This document shows positions 1 to 5,961 of a DNA stretch of 14,914 nt, in pieces; position 1 is the first letter of the stretch, and each line of letters starts with the position of its first letter. The notes under the pieces are model-generated. The model worked only from the letters and a program-made list of their open reading frames with translations. It searched no databases and was not told where the DNA came from. The translations under genes and the position numbers were made by a program. The stretch covers positions 1 to 14,914 of the forward strand of contig CAYYAQ010000125.1 of NCBI GenBank assembly GCA_964469555.1, in the 5' to 3' direction. This DNA comes from CAYYAQ01 sp964469555 (lineage in GTDB: Bacteria > Planctomycetota > UBA1135 > UBA2386).

Positions 1-421
1 CGTCTTGCAACTCGAGCTCGACCTCGAAGCGTCCGTCCGGTCCGGTGTAGGCGGTGGGGGCGGAGGTGATCGGGAGCTGCTTGCTGCTGTGTGTCTGGAG
101 CCGCCGTCGCATTCCGCCGACGTCGACCTGACAACCGGGGAGCGGCAGCTTGCCTTCCTCGGACACACATCTTCCGCGGACGATGATCATGCTCGGGGGG
201 GCGCGACGGCCTGTCCGATTGCCGCGCCGACTGGCGCCCGCCGGGGTCCGGTTCTCATCGCGATCTCGCTCTCCGGACAGGTTGTCGGGATCGTAGGTTC
301 CGCTGATGCTGCCAGGGTCCGTCGGGTCGATACCCCGTTCATCGTCGGGTCCCGTCAGCGCCCAGATCACGCTGCTGATCACGAGCACGCACAAGAGGAG
401 TGGCAGGGTGAGTTTTCTCAC
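1..421 (-). CDS. Exported/membrane-anchored protein with carboxypeptidase-regulatory-like domain (N-terminal 140 residues, runs off left edge)
   Basis: The minus strand is open from GTG at 421 to the window edge. The LhgO stop lies in the same frame 12 bases upstream, so GTG is effectively the only possible start. The protein begins with a basic residue pair and one hydrophobic stretch (LTLPLLLCVLVISSVIWAL, residues 4-22), a signal anchor. A charged, Asp/Arg/Pro-rich linker follows (about residues 23-80). It ends in a beta-rich segment, VRGRCVSEEGKLPLPGCQVD followed by TGPDGRFEVELEL, which has the look of the carboxypeptidase regulatory-like (CarboxypepD_reg) fold. Planctomycetes encode many large surface proteins with repeats of this fold. 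The substrate or partner is unknown because most of the protein lies outside. It is the third gene of the radical SAM-LhgO run. No clear Shine-Dalgarno precedes it, so it may be translated by coupling. Confidence 0.72.
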   Translation of the reverse strand, partial: MRKLTLPLLLCVLVISSVIWALTGPDDERGIDPTDPGSISGTYDPDNLSGERDRDENRTPAGASRRGNRTGRRAPPSMIIVRGRCVSEEGKLPLPGCQVDVGGMRRRLQTHSSKQLPITSAPTAYTGPDGRFEVELELQD

Positions 422-433
422 GGCTTTGCCATA

Positions 434-1621
434 CTACAGCAACCGATCTGCCAACGCCGCGCCGATGTTCAGAGATGCGGTGGCTGCGGGAGAAGGCGCG
501 TTGCAAACGTGGACGATCCGCTCCGTCTCCTCGATCAGGAAGTCGTCGACCATTCGCCCGTCCGGGCTTATGGCCTGTGCGCGGACCCCTGCTGGCGCCT
601 TGCGGAGGTGTTCGGAGCGCACGGTCGGGACCAGGCGTTGCAGCGCGCCGACGAACGCACGTTTGCTTATCGACCGCCACATCTCGAAGGCGCCCGCGCG
701 CCAGTGCCGGGCGGCGAGTCTCAGGAATCCGGAGTAGGTCAGCGTGCCGGCGAGGTCCGCGATGCTGATGGACAACTTGGTGTAGCCCTCGCGCGAGAAC
801 GCGAGCACTGCGTTCGGTCCGACTTCGATCTTCCCGCCGATGGTCCGGGTGAGGTGGACCCCGAGGAACGGGAACGCTGGGTCCGGGACCGGATAGATAA
901 GGTGGCGGCAGAGTCGCGGGCTGTCCGGCGCGAACTCGTAGTACTCGCCGCGGAACGGGACGATGCGTACGCGCGGTCGTGCACCGCTGCGGTGGGCGAT
1001 CTGGTCCGAGTGGAGGCCGCCGCAGTTGATCGCGCGCGAAGCGACGAAATCACCCGCCGTCGTCTCGACCACCACTTCACCACCCCTCTCGCGCGCCGCG
1101 ATCATGCGCGTGGACGTGTGGATCTTCGTGCCGCCGTCGCGGAGCAGGGAGCCCAGCGTGCGCACGACGACCGCGAAGTCGACGATGCCCGCGTCCGGGA
1201 CGTGCAAGGCCTGGATGCCGGTCGCGTGGGGTTCGATCTCGGCCAGCCGTTCTGGCCCGATCTTGTCGCTGCGCACGCCATTGCGCTGGGCGCGCTCGAA
1301 GAGGTTGTCGAGGCGCGTGAGTTCGTCCTCGCGCGTGGCGACGATGACCTTGCCGCAGGTCTCGTAAGGGATGTCGTGTTCTTCGCAGAATCGGACCATC
1401 GCTGCTCGCCCGGCTGTGCAGTTGCGAGCCTTCGAAGATCCAGGCGTGTAGTAGATCCCGGTGTGGAGCACGCCGGAGTTGTGTCCGGTCTGATGGCTGG
1501 CGATTTCCGGTTCCTTCTCGAGCACGACGACTCTGAGGTCGGGCTTGCGCTGTTGGAGTTGCCACGCCGTGGCGAGTCCGACGATGCCGCCGCCGATCAC
1601 GACCACGTCGGCCCGTTCCAT
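434..1621 (-). CDS. lhgO: L-2-hydroxyglutarate oxidase/dehydrogenase-like FAD enzyme (LhgO family)
   Basis: This 395-residue protein has the LhgO/L2HGDH pattern. An N-terminal FAD Rossmann motif (VVIGGGIVGLATA, residues 7-19) leads to an acidic dinucleotide-binding residue near E36. The family block HNSGVLHTGIYYTPGSSKA follows (residues 48-66), and later come GPERLAEIEPHATGI and the C-terminal CNAPSPAATASLNIG substrate/FAD segment. Family members oxidise L-2-hydroxyglutarate to 2-oxoglutarate and pass electrons to the membrane quinone pool; E. coli LhgO is slightly longer (about 420 residues). The ATG at 1621 has an AGGA motif 9 bases upstream, inside the end of the radical SAM gene. Only 3 bases separate the two, which points to one transcript. 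Substrate specificity is inferred from family likeness and not proven; a related FAD-dependent 2-hydroxyacid or glycine-oxidase-type enzyme remains possible. Confidence 0.9.
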   Translation of the reverse strand: MERADVVVIGGGIVGLATAWQLQQRKPDLRVVVLEKEPEIASHQTGHNSGVLHTGIYYTPGSSKARNCTAGRAAMVRFCEEHDIPYETCGKVIVATREDELTRLDNLFERAQRNGVRSDKIGPERLAEIEPHATGIQALHVPDAGIVDFAVVVRTLGSLLRDGGTKIHTSTRMIAARERGGEVVVETTAGDFVASRAINCGGLHSDQIAHRSGARPRVRIVPFRGEYYEFAPDSPRLCRHLIYPVPDPAFPFLGVHLTRTIGGKIEVGPNAVLAFSREGYTKLSISIADLAGTLTYSGFLRLAARHWRAGAFEMWRSISKRAFVGALQRLVPTVRSEHLRKAPAGVRAQAISPDGRMVDDFLIEETERIVHVCNAPSPAATASLNIGAALADRLL

Positions 1622-1624
1622 CTG

Positions 1625-2497
1625 TCAGAGTCCTCGGTACTCTTCGGGGCGAAGCGGCACGTCGCCAGCGATCGCGCGGTCGATGACCGCAAGGATCGTG
1701 TCGCGATCGTCGGGCAGGGTGCCGCCGATCGGCAAGTAGTTCGAAGCGTGGTTTGTGCGGAACAGGCTCCTCGAAGGATTTGTTTCCGCCACGAAGGTCC
1801 GGAGTTCGGTGAGTAGTTGCCTTGGTTCGGGGACCTCGAAGCGGCCCGTGTCAGCGAGCCTTGCGATCGGCGTCCCGGGTACGATCGTGAGCGTCAGGGC
1901 GGCAAGGAACGAAGGATCCATCTCCGTCGCGAGCCGGGCGGACGCCACCGCATGCTCTTCGGATCGTCCGGTTCCGCCTGCGCCGAGAAGGAAGATCGCA
2001 GACAGTTTCATGTTCGCATCATGCGTCGCGTGTGCAGCATCTACATGCTCCTGAAACGTGTTTCCCTTCGCGATGCGCTTCATGACCTGGGCGTCACCGG
2101 ATTCCGGGCCGATGTAGAGAAGGCTCAGTCCGAGGTCGCGAAGCTCGCGTAGCTCGGTGGCGCTCTTCTCGTTGATGTTCGTCGCCATCGCGTAGCAACT
2201 CACTTGCCGGATCGACGGGAACAACTCGCGGATCTTCTGAAGGATCGAGCGCCAGTGCGGCAGCGGCATGACGAGCGCGTCCCCGTCGGCCACGAAGATC
2301 TTGTCGATATCCGAGCCGTAGTTCTGCCGCGCGAGCACGAGGTCCTCGAGCGTCTCCGCCAGGTCGCGGATGCGGAACTCCTTGTCGCGATACATGTCGC
2401 AGTACGTGCACTTGTTCCAAGAGCAACCGATGGTGGCTTGGAGGATGTAGGAGTGGGCTTCGCTGGGCGGGCGATACAGACGTCCCTCGTAGCGCAT
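1625..2497 (-). CDS. Uncharacterised radical SAM protein with CX4CX2C cluster motif
   Basis: This is a 290-residue radical SAM enzyme. The ATG at 2497 gives MRYEGRLYRPPSEAHSYILQ, which matches the usual N-terminus of this subfamily as I recall it; upstream in-frame residues look non-coding. The cluster motif is GCSWNKCTYC (residues 24-33): C25, C30 and C33 have CX4CX2C spacing instead of the usual CX3CX2C. Further blocks are IFVADGDAL (67-75), LLYIGPESGDAQVMKRIAKG (126-145) and ELRTFVAETNPSRSLFRTNH (231-250). The reaction is not known; homologues are generally annotated only as radical SAM protein. The stop is 3 bases before lhgO, so the two are probably co-transcribed. No convincing ribosome-binding site precedes the ATG, so the start rests on homology. 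Confidence 0.88.
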   Translation of the reverse strand: MRYEGRLYRPPSEAHSYILQATIGCSWNKCTYCDMYRDKEFRIRDLAETLEDLVLARQNYGSDIDKIFVADGDALVMPLPHWRSILQKIRELFPSIRQVSCYAMATNINEKSATELRELRDLGLSLLYIGPESGDAQVMKRIAKGNTFQEHVDAAHATHDANMKLSAIFLLGAGGTGRSEEHAVASARLATEMDPSFLAALTLTIVPGTPIARLADTGRFEVPEPRQLLTELRTFVAETNPSRSLFRTNHASNYLPIGGTLPDDRDTILAVIDRAIAGDVPLRPEEYRGL

Positions 2498-2574
2498 GAT
2501 TCGGGAAGATAACCACAATGTTCGGATGACGCTCGTCTTGCAGTTTTCCATCCCTGGATGAACCACCATCGCGT

Positions 2575-2892
2575 GTGTGGATTGCGGGGCGTTCCACCCT
2601 CGACCCCCACCCACTCGCCAGATTGTGCGCGCAGGCGCCGACCATCACGCATTCGTCCGTCGGCCAGGTGAACCTCATCGATTTCCCGTGGAAGAACGTC
2701 AACACCTACGTCTCTCCGTTCCTGTTCGAGGCGGTTGTTCCTGTGAATGCAGCCGGGACGTGGTCTCTGCGCGTTCGTCTGGGCTCGGGAATTGCGAACG
2801 CCACGATCCTCTATCAGGCGCATCTGCTCGAGAAGACTCCGCCGACCGGGATCATCAGCACCAACGGCGTGCGCGTACGCTACGGCAACTAG
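2575..2892 (+). pseudogene. C-terminal remnant (or very small gene) of a planctomycete-type secreted protein
   Basis: An open stretch reads NTYVSPFLFEAVVPVNAAGT, then WSLRVRLGSGIANATILYQA, and ends TNGVRVRYGN. That pattern (a secreted beta module ending in ...TNG[VA][RK]....G) is the usual carboxy end of large exported planctomycete proteins. It resembles the module near the front of the glycine-rich protein in this window (NAAGTAFSNGAKATIG). There is no signal peptide. The nominal GTG start has no ribosome-binding site, and the first 25-30 residues look unstructured, so this is most likely the surviving 3' end of a longer gene. It is convergent with the channel gene: the two stop codons share the palindrome CTAG at 2889-2892. 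A genuine short gene cannot be excluded. Confidence 0.5.
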
Positions 2893-4235
2893 GGAAACGC
2901 GCGATGCGTCGGCGGGGACGAGGATCCACCCGCCGACGCAGCAGCGACGTCGTGGCCGGATGGCTCCTGGAACACCCGCAGCCCGAACTCCGGTAGCGAG
3001 GCCAGCAGGTGGTCGAAGATGTCGGACTGGATACCCTCGTACTCCACCCAGTTCGTGGTGTTCGTGAAGATGTAGATCTGGATCGGCAGACCGACCTGTC
3101 CGGGTTGCAGTTGCCGGATGAGGAAGGTGAATTCGCCGTGGATCTTCGGCAGCGACTTGAGGTAGGCGGCGACGTACGCTCGGAACGTGCCGATGTTCGT
3201 CAACTTCCTCTCGTTCAGGGGGGTTGCGTCACCGCTCTCTTTCGTTTCTGCCGCGATCGCGATCTCCTTTTGTTTGATGTAGTCGGTGATGAGATGGATC
3301 TTCCCGAGCTTCTTGATGTCCTCCTCATCGAGGAAGCGGATGGTCGACAAGTCGATGTTCAGATCGCGTTTGATCCTTCGACCGCCACTCTCTTGCATGC
3401 CGCGCCAGTTTCGGAACGCACCGTCGACGAGCTTCCGCGTGGGGACGGTGACGATCGTCTTGTCGAAGTTCTTCACCAGAACCGTGTGCAGGGCGATATC
3501 GATGACGTCGCCGTCCGCCCCGCAGGAGGGGACGTCGATCCAATCCCCGACTTTGAGCATCTTGTTGCTCGTTAGTTGAATCGACGCGACCAAGGAGAGG
3601 ATCGTGTCCTTGAACACGAACAGGAGCACCGCGGTCATGCCCGCTGTGTACTTCAAGAACTCCCAGGGCTCCTCGCCGAACACGAGCGCGACGGCGCAGA
3701 TAGACCCGATGATCGAGATGAAGATCTTCGCCAGCTGCACGAACCCCTTGATCGGTCGAGTCCGCGCGACCTCTTTCCGGTCGTAGATTGAGTTGACGGC
3801 GGTGAGCGATGCGCTGATCGCCAGCATGATGCACAACACGATGAAGCCGGAGGCGACTTGCTGGAGCAAGTTCAGGGCCGCCGGTCGCACCGCGAGATCC
3901 ATCGGCACGAACTTGGACTCGAGGATGACCGTGCCCAGCAAGAAGACGATGGCTGGGGGAACGTATCCCAGCCACTTGAACGTATTGGCGTCCAAGAATA
4001 CGTCGTCCCACTCGAAGCGGGTTTTCTTGATGACTCGTCGAAGCAACGGCATCACGAGCAAGCGAGTGATGACGAGTACCGCGATGCTCAGACCGACGAG
4101 GATCGCCACCGCGATGGCGATGTCGGTGACCTCGGCGAGTTTGAACGCCTGCGGATCATCCTCTGGCGTCGCGGTGGTGTGCGCGTAGACAGTCAGCAAC
4201 GGAGAGAGAACCGACACAGCGAGAATCGGAGCCAT
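2889..4235 (-). CDS. ybdG: MscS-superfamily mechanosensitive channel, YbdG/MscM-like
   Basis: This inner-membrane channel has about 448 residues (E. coli YbdG is 415). It has hydrophobic segments at about residues 1-18, 39-61, 90-106, 126-148, 168-188 and 196-218. The last is the pore helix, leading into SLVASIQLTSNKMLKVGDWI, the entry to the MscS beta domain. A cytoplasmic domain follows, with VKNFDKTIVTVPTRKLVDGA and the YbdG-type ending GLPIQIYIFTNTTNWVEYEG...FDHLLASLPEFGLRVFQEPSG. The family opens under membrane tension to relieve osmotic downshock. ATG at 4235 was chosen over an in-frame GTG at 4241; the sequence does not decide between them. It lies 18-24 bases after the methyltransferase stop, in the same run. 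The final 25 residues are Ala/Ser/Gly-rich and probably disordered. Confidence 0.9.
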   Translation of the reverse strand: MAPILAVSVLSPLLTVYAHTTATPEDDPQAFKLAEVTDIAIAVAILVGLSIAVLVITRLLVMPLLRRVIKKTRFEWDDVFLDANTFKWLGYVPPAIVFLLGTVILESKFVPMDLAVRPAALNLLQQVASGFIVLCIMLAISASLTAVNSIYDRKEVARTRPIKGFVQLAKIFISIIGSICAVALVFGEEPWEFLKYTAGMTAVLLFVFKDTILSLVASIQLTSNKMLKVGDWIDVPSCGADGDVIDIALHTVLVKNFDKTIVTVPTRKLVDGAFRNWRGMQESGGRRIKRDLNIDLSTIRFLDEEDIKKLGKIHLITDYIKQKEIAIAAETKESGDATPLNERKLTNIGTFRAYVAAYLKSLPKIHGEFTFLIRQLQPGQVGLPIQIYIFTNTTNWVEYEGIQSDIFDHLLASLPEFGLRVFQEPSGHDVAAASAGGSSSPPTHRAFP

Positions 4236-4259
4236 GGCCACGGGAGTATCGAACGCGGC

Positions 4260-4940
4260 TCAGAGTCGCAAGAACAAACCGAAGCGATGACCGGAGCTGA
4301 GCCGCGACAGCGGGACCGCGGTGTCCAGTCGGAAGCCATGCTCGCGGGCGATTTCCCGCACGCGGCTCGTGTGCAGCACATTCTTCGGGCTTTTGCCAAA
4401 CAACTTGACCCGTGCTTCGCGGAGGATGTTCTTCAGCGAATTCGCGGAGAACCAGGTGGCGATCACCGCCCGGTCCGAAACCCGGAGCAGCTCACGCAGG
4501 TGGGTCTCACGATCTTCGATCCTGTCGAGGTGGTGGGACAACCGGATCGACACGGTGATGTCGATGGTTCGGGCAGCGAAGGGTAACTCCAGCGCGGAAC
4601 AGCGCAGAAACGGCACATCACTCGATGGATGATCACGGCGGTTCAAGCTCAGCATCGTGTGTGACCAATCCGCCTCGAACACCGTCGGGATCCGGGATCG
4701 AAACAGGTCGAGCAGCCGACCGGCGCCGCAGGGCACGTCGAGCAGGCTGCCGCATGGATCACCTTCAAACCCGGCGATGCGGTCGAAGTACCGATTCAGG
4801 ATCCGTCGTTCCAGTCGATCGGAGATCTTGCGGTGGAGCTTGTCCTCGTAGTCTCTGCGGTAGTTCTCGGCGCCGCGTTCGGAACTGTAGTTGCATAGCT
4901 TGCCGGCGCTCATGAACGAGTCTGGTTGGGTCTCGCTCAT
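4260..4940 (-). CDS. Class I SAM-dependent methyltransferase
   Basis: The protein has 226 residues from ATG at 4940. The SAM-binding glycine loop is LLDVPCGAGRLLDLF (residues 67-81). An acidic residue follows the second strand (FEADWS, D91), then CSALELPF (114-121) and a post-motif segment TVSIRLSHHLDRIEDRETHL (129-148). This is the Methyltransf_11/25 type, which methylates small molecules, sugars or lipids; nothing identifies the acceptor. The start ATG overlaps the kinase stop as ATGA (4937-4940), which implies translational coupling. A longer reading beginning near 5111 would run through the kinase gene in another frame and is not supported. The neighbours (sugar-kinase fold upstream, membrane channel downstream) suggest an envelope glycolipid or polysaccharide as acceptor, but that is inference. 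Confidence 0.85.
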   Translation of the reverse strand: MSETQPDSFMSAGKLCNYSSERGAENYRRDYEDKLHRKISDRLERRILNRYFDRIAGFEGDPCGSLLDVPCGAGRLLDLFRSRIPTVFEADWSHTMLSLNRRDHPSSDVPFLRCSALELPFAARTIDITVSIRLSHHLDRIEDRETHLRELLRVSDRAVIATWFSANSLKNILREARVKLFGKSPKNVLHTSRVREIAREHGFRLDTAVPLSRLSSGHRFGLFLRL

Positions 4941-5743
4941 CGCGTGTTCGAAGTGGGCTCGCCTGCCGAGACGACTCGACGGCGTGTGAAGATCGACGCG
5001 AGTTTCGAGGCCGCCGGAATCAGGACCCCCGCCCCGCTGTGCATGATCGTGGTCGCGATCGTCTGTCGAAGCTTGGTGCGCGCGGTGAGGGCGGTCCACA
5101 GGGATCGACACGACGCGCGGTCTCCGCGGCAGTACGCGATGAGAAAGGCGCGGCGATCGGACTCGGAGAAATCCTCCAGGCGAGACTTCGAGAATCCCAT
5201 CGAATACAGATCGACGAGTGCGCGCTTGCGGTTGACGATCGATTTGCGGAAGGACAGCCCGTAAGGGAAGTCACACGCGACCATCGCTTCCAATCCGCTC
5301 TCGCAGAGGACGATGTTTCGCGGCATCGCGCTCATCCACAGGATGCCGGACTCGTGGAGCCTGCGGAGCAACTCGCCGAGTTGCACGCAGGTTTTGCGTC
5401 GCGTGCGGGAGGGAAGCCCTGCAGCGAGGACGGCTTTCAGCGATCGCCCCGGGACGTAGCTCGAAACGACCTCGCTCGATGCTACGCACGCGAATCGGCG
5501 TGTCTCCAGGAACGAGATCGGTTCGACGCACGGCAGCCCCGCGTCGAACGCTGCCTTCAACGCGTGGAATTCACGGCTCGCGCGGGACGGCAGCAGGAAC
5601 GTGCGCCACCGCAGTCGCGATGGCGTGCGGTAGACCTTTCGAAGAACGGTGTCCAGGCCTCCGAGTCTTCGAACCTCGATCCGGGTCCATTCCTCGGACT
5701 TGAGGAGAGTGGCTCGCTCGTTGGAGTCGTCAAGAGTCAGCAT
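4937..5743 (-). CDS. KdkA/WaaP-like (Kdo/lipopolysaccharide kinase) fold protein, probable pseudokinase
   Basis: This 268-residue protein has the layout of the lipopolysaccharide kinase (Kdo/WaaP, InaA) family. A possible ATP-binding lysine lies in VLRKVY (K36). REFHALKAAFDAGLPCVEPI (57-76) follows, then VVSSYVPGRSLKAVL, a helix LGELLRRLHESGI and the metal-binding DF (D158 in VACDFPYGL). The catalytic loop, normally HxDxxxxN, reads GILWMSAMPRNIVL (133-146): the His is W136 and the catalytic Asp is S138, while N143 is kept. That predicts weak or no phosphotransfer. Authentic members phosphorylate Kdo or heptose of lipid A-core. ATG at 5743 was preferred to a TTG at 5770; neither has a well-spaced ribosome-binding site. 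It is the first gene of a coupled run with the methyltransferase and channel. Confidence 0.75.
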   Translation of the reverse strand: MLTLDDSNERATLLKSEEWTRIEVRRLGGLDTVLRKVYRTPSRLRWRTFLLPSRASREFHALKAAFDAGLPCVEPISFLETRRFACVASSEVVSSYVPGRSLKAVLAAGLPSRTRRKTCVQLGELLRRLHESGILWMSAMPRNIVLCESGLEAMVACDFPYGLSFRKSIVNRKRALVDLYSMGFSKSRLEDFSESDRRAFLIAYCRGDRASCRSLWTALTARTKLRQTIATTIMHSGAGVLIPAASKLASIFTRRRVVSAGEPTSNTR

Positions 5744-5908
5744 GGGAGAACTCGGCGGTCTCTCCACCAATTCCCAGGTGATCGCACCAGACTAGCCTCA
5801 ACCCGGCATCTCGCCAGGAATGAGTCTGCCATTGCCGAAATGCGATGCAAAAGGAGCTACGGTGACTTCTTGGAGGGCTCGACCGGTCTGCCGACGATCG
5901 CAGCCAGG

Positions 5909-5936
5909 TCGAGGAGAGCTTCAAGGCTCTCCTCGA
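5909..5936 (-). terminator. 11-bp perfect hairpin downstream of the glycine-rich protein gene
   Basis: TCGAGGAGAGC (5909-5919) pairs perfectly with GCTCTCCTCGA (5926-5936) around a 6-base loop, TTCAAG. It sits 26 bases after the stop codon of the glycine-rich protein on the minus strand and upstream of the kinase operon. There is no T-run after the stem in either direction, so it is not a textbook intrinsic terminator. It could instead be a transcript-stabilising hairpin. Confidence 0.45.
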
Positions 5937-5961
5937 AGGGAAGTGACCCCAATCGTGCCCT

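Noticed and set aside
5..1816. A 603-codon open frame on the plus strand
   Set aside because: It is antisense to lhgO and the radical SAM gene, both clearly recognisable. Its product is Arg/Asp/Ala-rich with no domain, as expected for the complement of GC-rich codons.
4940..5111. Longer methyltransferase start near 5111
   Set aside because: The extension lies inside the kinase gene in another frame and is not protein-like, while the ATGA overlap at 4937-4940 gives a natural start.
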